Assembly (NCBI GenBank): GCA_028023455.1
Contig: JAQFVV010000037.1
Location: 682,001-746,000, forward strand
Direction: 5' to 3'
DNA from: Epiperipatus broadwayi
Taxonomy: Eukaryota; Onychophora; Udeonychophora; Euonychophora; Peripatidae
DNA: 64,000 bases
Part shown: one piece after another, positions 48,229 through 58,149 of the stretch
Numbering within the stretch: position 1 is the stretch's first letter
How the letters are laid out: the number at the start of each line of letters is the position of its first letter
Notes under the pieces: model-generated
Told to the model about the DNA's origin: nothing
Database searches by the model: none
The model's input: only the letters and a program-made list of their open reading frames with translations
Translations under genes and position numbers: made by a program

Positions 48229-48420
48229 CAAGGTTGGACAAATTGTAGCCCATGACAATAATTTGTGTAGCCCTAAACAAATGAAATTTTTTTTCTTCTT
48301 AATTTTACCACAAAAATGTTAAATCCTATTCAATAAATTGTTTTATATGACTTAACATGAAAATATTTGTTATAACAACTTTTATTATATATTAAAAACA
48401 ATGCATTCTATCAAAAAATG
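48229..48420. mobile_element. Possible hAT-like remnant
   Basis: CAAGGTTGGACAAATTGTAGC followed by CCATGACAA and TGTAGCCC recalls the ends of Charlie-like hAT MITEs (CAGGGGTGGGCAAACT..GGCCC). No matching opposite end was found. Confidence 0.2.
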
Positions 48421-48608
48421 TTTCAACAAAACTTATTAGATTTGTGATTCTAGGTAATTTTTGTCTAAGTTTTTCATAAAATGATGCCTTACAATTTCTG
48501 CAGATTATTTGATATATTTCAAACAAAATGGAATTTTACAAAAAGTTATTTTAGATAAAAATGTCTTAAATTTTAAATCTGAACAATTATTCTTTTGGTA
48601 ATTTTCTG

Positions 48609-49745
48609 TTCTATCGGATCAGCCGCTTGATGGCGTTAACGCTAAGCAAAAACACAGATATAACGTTCCTGGGCCAGCAATTCTATAGAACTATTGACTT
48701 TATTTTTGGAATAGGAAATAAAAGTAAATTATAGTACAATTTACACAAAATTAAAGCATTCAAACAAAATATAAAAATGAAAGCCGACTTTTTGGACTTT
48801 TATGCACAGTAATTAATCAGAGACTGGCTTTTTGTGTGTATGTGAAGATAAAAAATTACGTTACTTTCTAATAGCAAATAATAGGAATTAATCAGAGACT
48901 GGCTTTTTCTTTTTTTTTGAGTGTGTGTGTTTATATAAAAAGTTACATTACTTTTTTAATAACAACTAATAGTAAATATAGCGGAGACTTTTTTGGACAG
49001 TAAGTAATCAGAGACAGGCCTGTTTGGGTGTGTGTGGGTATGGATAGGAAAAGTTACGGTACTTTTCTAATAAAAAATAAAAGTAAATTTTACTCTTTTT
49101 TGGACAGTAATTAACCAAACACTGCGTTTTGGGGAAAAAAGTAAGTTAGATTGCAATTTACTCACTAAAGTTAATCATTATAACAAACTATTAAAATGAA
49201 AGCTGACTCCGGTGTCTGGCACTTGCCAATTTTCATTGTTTGAAGCAGCCATCTTACTTGTCTCAGACGATTTCTCCTATATACGTTACTTTCATCGGGA
49301 TCTTTGAAATAGTGCTGTGCTGCACGCTCAAATCCAATTGGTGAGGGTTACACAGTCCTGATGGAACAATGATGGCAATGTTAAAACTGTTAGAAGGTAC
49401 CAGTAGGTCAGTTCACATGAAAAAAAAGACATTTGACCTGAAAATTTCAATTCTTTAGCCACAATGCAGTCAACATTCCCTCACACAATACTGTAGCGAA
49501 AATAAACAACCCAGCATTACGATAAAGTGTGTAACACAAGCAACTATGGCAGCCAATGAAGGCATTTTTCTGTGCTTTTAGCATAGAAAGAAGCCACAAC
49601 GATTAGCCGTTAGCCAAGTCAAACAGCCTCTTTCTGTGTTTTATCGTAGAAAAAAAGGCTATCGGCTTGGCTGCGGCCGTGGAAACAGCATATTTCTAGC
49701 AATTTAGCTAGAAATAGCACCATCAAGCGGCTGACATGATAGAAT
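48609..49745. mobile_element. 1.1-kb terminal-inverted-repeat element with internal minisatellite
   Basis: The left end TTCTATCGGATCAGCCGC (then TTGATGGCG) and the right end, inverted, TTCTATCATGTCAGCCGC (then TTGATGGTG) form about 25-30 bp of terminal inverted repeat. The interior is less AT-rich near the ends and holds four imperfect units carrying AATTAATCAGAGACTGGC (48811, 48886, 49002, 49109) with a T/TG-rich spacer. No transposase is readable, so it is non-autonomous. The superfamily is not clear and no target duplication was recognised. Confidence 0.7.
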
Positions 49746-52000
49746 AGAATACTACCATTTTTTTTATATATATTACATTCATTTTGAAGTTATCAGTAAT
49801 GGGAATTGAATTGCATCAGACAGGAAGTTCCTATAAACAGATATTGTTAGCCATCAACAAGCATCTACATTATTCCAAAAAGTTTGTGGCATCAAAATTT
49901 CATTGGAAAATTTTGTTTCATTCTAGAATTATTGTGGAAACAAAATTGTCATAAAAACATCACATATACACACACATAACATATGATTCCGATTAACATC
50001 ATAAAATTGCCTGACACAGATTTTAAAAGCTTTGTTTTGTGAAATTCCTGATAATAGAAAGTCAATTTGCAATATGATCGCAACTTCATGTACTGGAAAA
50101 AAAAAACATTTATATACATTCAATAAGATGTAGAGACCTTATTGAAGGTCATAAGGTCCGCCATCAAAAAAGTTTGCGATCCATTCTAAAGCAAGATGAA
50201 TTGATTCCTAGCAATTCCCAGGGTCTCACTGTATGTTGTTCCATGACTTTTGACAACTCATTCCTTGAATTATTATTATTGCCACTACTCACCATAAAAA
50301 CCCAATTCCTAAACCCAGCTGATATTTTTTAGTTGTTTGATTGAGGTGATGTGGAATCTCCCAATATCCAAAGTTCAAATAATGATTCTAATCAATTTTT
50401 TTATTTGGCATACGATTTTCTTTTTCTTTTTGGACAGCTAAGCATTCATAAACATTATTAAGAAATCTGAAGAGATTCCAAGCTAGATATAGATTCTTAA
50501 ATAGTTTTATTAAATCCTTCAATTTTGCCAATATATTCATATATTGAATAATCATTAATTATGTGGATCCAAATTTGTATGCACCCACAATTATATTTAA
50601 TCAGGCTTCTAAATGCTACTTCTGAAGTAAACAAATACAGTGACCATGAGTAATTCTGAATTTGTTGACAAGATTCCAATAACATCTAGAAAGATTAAAC
50701 CTGTTTGTTTTACTATTAGGGAAAAAAATTTCTTTGGAACATTATAAAAAAAGCTTAATTTTTACCCATAATTCTTCACTTGTAAGAAAAGTTTCTTACT
50801 TCAACATCTAAAAAGATCTTAATTTGAGGGATGTCTTACAGAGTGGATTATGTAATGAATTAGTAGTAAACATGATCTATTTCTAAAGATCTTTGTTGAT
50901 GCAGACCTAGCTAAATCTTTGAAACTAAACTCTTAATTTAAAACGCAGTAATGTTTTTTTTAATGTTTTAATCTTTCTGTTCTTTAGTCATACTATACCT
51001 ATAAAAAACCATTTGTAATCAGATAGAAATCCATTATCTTACAATTATTAACTATAATATGGATTTTGATGATGAAAGAAAAATCTGTCGCTTTTGAGCA
51101 TATATAATTATATAGTAAAAGGCATACTTATGCAAATAAGTGTGAAAGAAGTAATTAACATAGATATTGTAAAATAAACATTCTGGTAAGATATGCAAAT
51201 ATTTTCAATTTATATCCCAAACATTTATAGGCAAAATACTGCTGTTCTTAGTTCCAGAGAAAGGAATAAGATTTTAAAAAACTGTCCACAGGATATCAAA
51301 TACATCCATCTGAAATATAGGATAGCTGATTTTTATAATAAATATGAAATGTTTATATATATACTGTATATATATTTTATTGATGGATTTATACTTTAAT
51401 CATCTCTGGTTTGCTAACTAATTTAATATGCAATGAAGATGTAAAGTTTTGAGCCTAATAAATAGAAAAAAAAAAAGTTTTGTTAGAAAACCCACACTCT
51501 AGAATTAGATGAGGTGGAAATTGGAAATTTTTTTCCAAATATTTGAAGTAATTGGTTGATAGCCAGCCTAATTCATCATCCAATATTGGTTGTAGTAAAG
51601 AAGACTAACTATTTTTAGTTTAAGCTCTCACGTGTGTAAATATGCTGATCATAAAACAATAAATATGATTAAAATGCACTCTATCTGCAGTGAAGGAGAC
51701 ATGACAATCCTACAAGTATTGATCTCATAGCTTACATTTATACTTTTAAACAAAAATAGTCAATCTTTATGCAACCAGACAATTTTAACCATTTACTACA
51801 CTTTTTTATTGCCTATTCTAAAGTATGCTTCAGTAATTTGGGTTTAAATCTTGGAGTAAAAAAAATCAAATGTTATGCAAGAATAGAAAATTTAATAAAT
51901 AGGTTTTATAAATAAAATATATCATTGCATCATACATGTATTATCGAAAGGATCAAGTTTTTAGTAATACATAACACAATTTACTGTTAAAATAAAAAAA
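49746..52000. other. AT-rich DNA, no gene recognised
   Basis: No exon, RNA gene or named repeat seen. Frames at 49929 (minus), 50497 (minus) and 51193 (plus) look random. Confidence 0.5.
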
Positions 52001-52003
52001 AAA

Positions 52004-52064
52004 GATCCAACACTCCTCACTGAAGAAAGCCATAAGCTAGAAACAAGTCCGGGAATATTGGATG
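52004..52064 (+). ncRNA. Hammerhead ribozyme motif, family b (near-consensus core)
   Basis: CTGAAGA (52020-52026; fits CUGANGA), helix II AGC/GCT with loop CATAA, GAAA (52040-52043), then C, a 2-nt loop AA, and GTC as the cleavage triplet, with cleavage predicted after 52049. Helix III is thus the minimal A-U plus C-G type. The outer helix I is a perfect 6 bp: ATCCAA (52005-52010) with TTGGAT (52058-52063). The inner helix I (CCTCA versus CGGGA) is weak here. All catalytic positions are present in the right order and spacing. By length and topology it is a type I hammerhead; activity is untested. Confidence 0.6.
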
Positions 52065-52160
52065 AGTAGTCAACAAGATAGAGATTTTATGCATAAACCT
52101 TCTATCCATTGATTTCTATGGCTTGCACTGAATAGCACTACTGTATGAAGAGTGTCAAGC
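52004..52160 (+). repeat. Family b short repeat, 5' part
   Basis: Ribozyme-like motif followed by a conserved body (GATTTTATGCATAAA, TTGATTTCTATGGCTTGCAC, CTGTATGAAGAGTGTCA). It aligns with the fuller copy at 56328-56520 up to GTCA, where LINE copy B begins. The matching 3' part (TGTTTTAACAACTTGTATAAG) reappears at 56041, directly after the LINE tail. Confidence 0.65.
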
Positions 52161-52287
52161 AAAAAATAAAATAGTTGCAGATAAGTGTGAGCAGATTAAA
52201 GAATTAAGGAATAGAAATGATAAAAAAGATGTAGATAAGGAAGTCCAGGTAAAAGAGAATGTCATGATGAAGTAGAGAAAGTAGATT

Positions 52288-52745
52288 ATAAGGCAATATT
52301 GGTAAGGGACTCGCTAATTGGGAGATGTGGGGATGTAATTGCAAGGAAAAATAGAAACAGGTATGTAAGAATACATTTACCTGGAGCTAGAATTAGGGAT
52401 GTTACAAATAAGGTAAAAAACATGGGAGTAGAGATGTTTGTCATGGTAGAAACAAATAATTTGTCAGAGCCATCGAAGAGAGTAATGGATGAGTACATAA
52501 AATTGATTTTAAGTAATTTGAATAAGATTAAAGAAAGAATAAAAGATTTGACAATAGGTATATGTTAGATTGGACATGTTTTATAAATGAGATTGCAATG
52601 CAAGAAATAAAATTATGTTTGTGGATGTGCAGGACTTTTTTTATTAGTAAAAGGGGGTTATATAATAAAGATGGATTGCACTTAGCAAAACAAGGAAATG
52701 AAGTACTAGGGAATTTGATTTATAAAAAATATTATAGTTCAGGAG
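52288..52745 (+). pseudogene. LINE copy B: SGNH/GDSL esterase-like domain
   Basis: The frame reads AILVRDSLIGRCGDVIARKN (consensus VLIGDSL; the Gly before Asp is Arg here), LPGARIRDVTNKV, MFVMVETNNLSEPSKRVMDE (block with Asn) and, after a frameshift, KDGLHLAKQGNEVLGNLIYK (Asp-x-x-His block). All catalytic-type residues (Ser, Asn, Asp, His) can be found, but the frame is broken near 52525-52570. The function in CR1-type LINEs is unknown; a membrane or lipid role has been proposed. Confidence 0.75.
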
Positions 52746-52761
52746 ACATATAAAGGGGGGT

Positions 52762-53570
52762 ATGGTTTTAAATTGCAGTATTATCAAAAAGAATAGACAG
52801 GATGTAAGAAATAAACAAAGGGCAGCTGATTTAGATATAAATGTAGTTGTGGAGAGGAAATGGGTCTGTAAAATTAATGGTAAGCAAGTTACTTACAAAT
52901 GTAATAGGGAAGAAAGAGTCAAAAGCATTTATAAAAGATTAGTAAGAAAAGAAAAAATTGTTAAAATTGGATATTTGAATATCCAAGATGGTAAGAGACC
53001 AGAAAAGTGGTTGGAATTAAACAAAGCAGTTAAAAATGAAGAGCATGAGATATTAGTAGTGCAAACTCATCTAAGAGAAAAAGAATCTACCCTGGAAGAC
53101 TTTGTATGGCAGGGTATAAATAGAAAAGAAAAAAAAAAGGGGGGGGGGTAGTGGTTTAGGAGTTATGTCAAAAAAATATTTACGTATAAAGGGCCAAAAA
53201 TATTTGTGGTTTGAGAAATGATGGTGGCCATAATGTATATGGCCACAGGAGATAGTCAAACAATAATTAAGTGGAATAGTAGCATATATGAATAATGCCT
53301 AATGAAGTGGAATAGTAGCATATATGAATAATGCCTAGTTAAGGATATATATAGTTTCAAAAAAAGGGGGAAGAAAATAATGGTTATAGAAGATATGAAT
53401 GAGCATATTGAAGAAACTGATGACATGAATAACAATGGACAGCTTTTGAAAAAATGTTGTCAGAGAGTGAATTTGAACATTGGAAATTTATCAAATACTT
53501 ATGAGGGCAATACCCATGATCTAGAAATAATATATTTCACCCAACAGATTATGTATTAGTAGAAAAAGAG
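52762..53570 (+). pseudogene. LINE copy B: linker and endonuclease
   Basis: The open part 52762-53151 covers a basic linker and the endonuclease start VKIGYLNIQDGKRPEKWLEL. VVQTHLREKE stands in the VETH block, with Gln in place of the catalytic Glu. Later frames give VIEDMNEHIEET (consensus GDMNGHIEE) near 53380 and LNIGNLSNTYEGNTH. A poly-G run at 53139-53147 causes a frameshift. Confidence 0.7.
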
Positions 53571-53572
53571 GA

Positions 53573-54750
53573 ATGAATAAAGTACGAAAAATTAAAGTGT
53601 TTGATAATGAAGAGAGAGCATGTAATAGTGATAATTTCTTTATAATAGAAATCACTAATGTGATGGAAAATAATAATAAAAATAGAAAGGATAGTGAAAG
53701 ATATGGATGGAGAATGAATTATAAGAATAAGTTAGAAGAATATAAAATAAAAGTAGAAGAAATCATGGAAGAGTTTGTTCGGGGTGAATATAAGGACTGG
53801 TGTAGTGAAGTAAAAAAAGTGGCAAATAGAGTTTTAGGGAAGAATATTCAGAAAAATAAAATAAAAATGTGAGAATTACTAAAAATGTTGACAATAAATA
53901 ATAAATTATTGGAGGATATTAATAAAAGTGTAAGAGATGGGAGTAAAAAAATTTGGAAATATATTAAAAGAAGAAATATAGCAGAGAAAGAAACGGTATT
54001 ACTAAATAATGAGGAAAAAGAGGGTAGCTCTAGAAAAGAATTAGAGGCAATCTTAAATAAGTATGTAATGGATATAGAAAAGATGTCAGATGTGAAAGAT
54101 AGAGTGATAACAAATATAAAAGCACATAGTAATGGAAATATTAGTTTTATAGAAAATAAATTGAATGAGACAAGGAAAAAGTTGAAAAGTGGAAATGCAA
54201 GAGGTTTAGATTAATCGATTGCAGAGATGGAGATGAATTTGGAAAATAGAGCAAAATTAAATCTATTAAATTTCCAAATAGCTGGGTAAGGACCATAGAA
54301 AGATAAAAAATTATAGACTGATAGCAGTAATATCAGTGTCATATAAAGTTTTTGCATATATGGTGGCTGGAAGGGTCGCAAAATGGATGGAAGAAAATAA
54401 TATGGTGGAAATACAAGAAGGTTTTAGAACGGATAGGCATATAGGAGACAGTTTATTTGTAGTCACACAACTTATAGATTTGTAGGAATACAGGTAGTTA
54501 TATATGGTCTTTATAGATAGAGAGAAGGCATGTGATAGAGTAAATAGAAACATATTATGGGTAGGTTTAGTAAATTTGGGAATGAATAGAGCTTTAGTGG
54601 ATCTTATTAAGAGATTGTATGAAAATAATTACTATACATATCAATTAGGAAATATAAAATCAGTTAAACTTAAAAAATGGGGTGGGACTAAAGCAAGAAT
54701 GCCCTACGTCACCTATTTTGCTTTTGTTATATTTGATAGAAAGTGAAGAT
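53573..54750 (+). pseudogene. LINE copy B: pre-RT region and reverse transcriptase
   Basis: 53573-53872 (99 codons) and 53885-54214 (109 codons) code the Lys/Glu-rich pre-RT region ending KLKSGNARGLD. Then come NYRLIAVISVSYKVFAYMVA, VEIQEGFRTDRHIGDSLFVV and, at 54504, MVFIDREKACDRVNRNILW. This last is RT block A with the first catalytic Asp. The frame ends at 54746 and no F/YADD block was found, so the palm is incomplete. Confidence 0.75.
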
Positions 54751-54929
54751 AGCAATAGGCCTTGTACACAGAAAGTAGGGAAGATATGGAAGTTATACTG
54801 AAGATGTGTGCAAGGGTAAGTGAAGAAATGGGGATTAAATTTAATGAAGAAAATCAAAAGTAATGATGATAAATGCTGGAGAAAGAGGAGAAAAAGAATT
54901 TTTATTGGGAAATATACAAGTTAAATGTG

Positions 54930-55830
54930 GTGAATAGGTATAACTATTTGGGAATCATCTTGAGTAATCAGAGAAATTGCTTGGATGAATGGGAGAAAAA
55001 ATTGATAAATGAAGCAAAGAAAGAAAGGGACTGATAAATAAATTAACAGTGTTTTTATATAATAAATATGATGTAGCAAGAATTGTATGGAAAGAAGTGG
55101 CTGAAACAGGGTTAACTTATGGTAACAATGTGTTATGTATCAGTAAAGGGGTGTTAGATTACTTAGAAAAAGTACAAAGAGAAGTAGGAAGGCATGCATT
55201 AGATGCAGATATGCAGACAGCAAAGGAGGCAATTCAAGGAGAAATGGAATGGTTAAGTTTTTATATGAGAAATGCAAAAAGCAAAATGAAAATTTTTGGT
55301 AGATTGCAATTTATGGATAATAAGAGAATAGTTAAAATAGTATTTAATTGGGTTATGAGTAATTGACAGACAACAAGATAGGTGAGAAAGGAAGTATGGT
55401 ATGCTGGTTTGGTTAAAGACTTTATGTCAGTATACTTATATAAAAGGTGGTATGATTGTGTTAGAATTGTTGAGTGTTATATTGGCAAAGAATGAGTTAG
55501 AAGAATAGATGCATTAATAAAAAATAAGGAGTTGGAGAGATGGAGAATTGGTATGGAAAGCAAAATAGTTTAAATATATAGAGAAGTAAACAGAATATTG
55601 GGTGTGAGTTAATTTATGATAATAGCAAAGAAAATAATTTTCTGTTTAAGGCTCAAATAGGATCATTAGCAACAAGAAAATATACACATAAATGGAGAAT
55701 ATTAGGCATCTGCTATTTGAATGTAAATGCTTACAAACAGAAAGGGTGCAAATAATGAACTTGTGAGAGAATAAATATAAACAAAGTGACTATACAGAAA
55801 GTGAGTTCTTGGTTTTTATGCTGAGTTTGG
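54930..55830 (+). pseudogene. LINE copy B: C-terminal region
   Basis: NRYNYLGIILSNQRNCLDEW (thumb-like LINE motif YLGxxL), then the frame 55049-55366 with LTYGNNVLCISKGVLDYLEK, VQREVGRHALDAD and FYMRNAKSKMKIFGRLQFMD. Copy A carries the same stretch (15999-16184), which proves the two elements are one family. A Cys-rich knuckle near 55710 is frameshifted. Confidence 0.75.
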
Positions 55831-56040
55831 AAAAAGATAAGGGGATCTAGATATAAAGGCCATAGAATGGAAAAGGATAATGTTGTGGAAATGAAATGGT
55901 GCAGGATAGAGAAGAATATGAGAAAAATTTAAAGAGTGGGGAATGAAAAGGGAAGTCACAATGGATAACGGGTTTCTCTGAGCATAGCGACCGAGAGATT
56001 CCTGATTTCAATAAAGGAAAAACCATAATGCATCGCATCC

Positions 56041-56105
56041 TGTTTTAACAACTTGTATAAGCATAGGAAATAATGATCAAGTGATATTTAGTAGTTACTA
56101 GTCCT
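56041..56105 (+). repeat. Family b short repeat, 3' part
   Basis: TGTTTTAACAACTTGTATAAG, GCATAGGAAATAATGATCAA and GTGATATTTAG. These continue the family b body as seen at 56483-56515 and 17940-17990, directly after the tail of LINE copy B. Confidence 0.6.
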
Positions 56106-56327
56106 ACCCATGGATGATGGTGACTATGGTTTTTCAAGAACCAAAGACACCAAAATGTATAACCACTGATTTCGGTTCAGATCTATTTGACTACACAAAC
56201 GAATGAGCTTGGATTAAAAACATTATCTATTTTTATTTTGGACTCATAGCTTTAAAATTATATAAGAAGATAAAAAGTGACTGCTGGAGAATTGGGTGAG
56301 ATCCTCAAATCTAGGTGCAGTCCTCTC

Positions 56328-56390
56328 AGATCCAAGGTTCATCACTGATGAAAGCCACAAGCTAAAAATGAGTCTAGGGATATTGGATGA
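56328..56390 (+). ncRNA. Hammerhead-like motif, family b (GAAA decayed)
   Basis: CTGATGA (56345-56351), helix II AGC/GCT with loop CACAA, AAAA where GAAA is expected, TGAG then TC (site GTC at 56072-type position 56372-56374). The outer helix I ATCCAA/TTGGAT is again perfect. The G-to-A change in GAAA and the T for C at 15.2 predict an inactive copy. Confidence 0.45.
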
Positions 56391-56520
56391 ATAGGCACTA
56401 GGCAGGATTTTATGCACAATATTGCATCCATTGATTATTATGGCTTGCACTGGGTGGCATTATTGTATGGAGAGTTTGTCACTGTTTTAACAACTTGTGT
56501 AAGCATAGGAGATCGTGTAA
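56328..56520 (+). repeat. Family b short repeat, fuller copy
   Basis: Contains the hammerhead-like motif (56328-56390), GGATTTTATGCACAATATTG, TTGATTATTATGGCTTGCAC, TGTATGGAGAGTTTGTCAC and TGTTTTAACAACTTGTGTAAG. About 190 bases, non-coding. It serves as the reference for the split copy around LINE copy B. Confidence 0.65.
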
Positions 56521-56999
56521 TATTTTACATTGACATTTTTTATTAATATCAATATAAAATTTTAAAATACAATATGCTAAGTATACAGAAAGTAATTACA
56601 TATAAATTATAGATAGTAAAGGGAATGTTTATGTACATTTTAATAAAGTAAGTAAAAGATGCATTTTTGAAACCTAAAAAATGCATAAATTCAAAAAAAA
56701 AAGCACTGGAAGTACTAATTTTGGATTAATGGTATTTGACCTGTAGAATTATTTATATTCATATATATCAACCATTAATTGATATTAGTTTTGTTTTTCC
56801 CCCCCAATTAAATGAAAATGAAATATACCACACATCTGGCATTGACAAATATTGCATTTTGATTAAGTAGTATTCTGAAAGAAATAACACTAGACTGGTT
56901 TATTATGTTCATATTCTATATTATCAAATTTTTACTAAGATAATTACAAATCTTCTATAGTGAACTTTGGATTTCAACAAACCGAAAGAACAAGCTGGA

Positions 57000-58140
57000 T
57001 TTAAGTGATTTTAATACAGTGGATCATATTCAAGAATTGAGAGAAGTTATAGAAAAAACTAATGAATATGAGTTGCCATAATGCTTTGGATTTGTACATT
57101 ATGAAAAGGTAATTGATTTTATAAGCATTTCTTCAGTGATCAAAGTATTGAATCATTAAGTATAGACCTAAAGATATTGTCATATTCTGACAAATAGCAA
57201 CAATTAGATTACATAATGATACTAGGAAGATTAACAATGAGAAATATGTAAGATAGGATGATTCCATATTTATAAAACTTTTTACAATAGTTTTACAAGA
57301 AGTATTTTGTGGATTAAAATGGAAAAAGCTATGGGAATAAAAGTAAATGGAGCTTATTTAAGCCATTTTGATTTTGCAGATAATGTAGTTGTTTTTGCAA
57401 ATAATGCTTTAGAGCTTCGGGAAATGTTACAAGAGTAATCCAATAAAAATAAGAAACTAGAATTACGGATAAAATGTTAAAAAGACTAAAGTAAACTTCA
57501 ATGGATTTTCTCAAAATAAAAAAATAAAGATTGATAATGATGACCTAGAAAAAGTTAACAACTAGAAATATCTTGGTCAGATTATTTCTATAGATGGAAA
57601 TCATAATGAATGAAATTAACCATAGAATTAAACTTAATTAAAATACTTTTGATAGAAATAACTTAAAGGAAATATACCTATGAATTTTTTAAAAAAGATT
57701 ATTAATAAATGTTTTACCAGTACTTACTTGTGGATCTGAGACTTGGACTCTTAACAGAAGGACAATAGAGACTTCAGACCACTCATCAAAGTATGGAGAG
57801 ATGCATATTAGAAGTAACAAGAAGAAATCGAAAACAAAATACATGATTAAGAGAACAAACAGATGTTACTGACATCATTAAAAAAATTAAAAGACTAAAG
57901 TAGAGTTGGGCTGGACATATTGCTAGAAGAGATGATAATAGATGGACAGTTAAAATGTTAAACTGGATTCCAAAAGATTGTAAAAAAAAAAAAAAAAACT
58001 AGAAAGAGACCACATGTGAGTTGGATGGATGAAATAAGGAAATGTGCTAGAGTAATATGGAAAAGAGAAGCTAAAGATCGGAGATGGACTGAACTTGAAA
58101 CGATTTTCATCCTGCAGTGAACTGATAATGGTTGAAAATG
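57000..58140 (+). mobile_element. RTE-type LINE, copy 2, 5'-truncated
   Basis: RT to C-terminus of the RTE family: DHIQELREVIEKTNEYELP (consensus DHIFTLRQLIEKxNEYNxPLY), GFVHYEKVIDF (block A, catalytic Asp lost), FDFADNVVVFANN (F/YADD box with the second Asp changed to Asn), KYLGQIISIDGN, and SWAGHIARRDDNRWTVKMLN, WMDEIRKCARVIWKRE. It ends CTGCAGTGAACTGATAATGG. Many stops; inactive. Confidence 0.8.
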
Positions 58141-58149
58141 ATAATTTTT

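Larger units (their letters stand above)
52161..56040 (+). mobile_element. LINE copy B (CR1/L2-like), degenerate
   Basis: A nearly full-length but inactive non-LTR retrotransposon: coiled-coil-like Lys/Glu-rich start, SGNH esterase domain, endonuclease, reverse transcriptase, C-terminal region and the tail AAGGAAAAACCATAATGCATC. Compared with copy A it keeps the RT palm and lacks the hAT insertion. Frames are broken many times. It lies between the two halves of a family b repeat, as if inserted into it. Confidence 0.8.
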
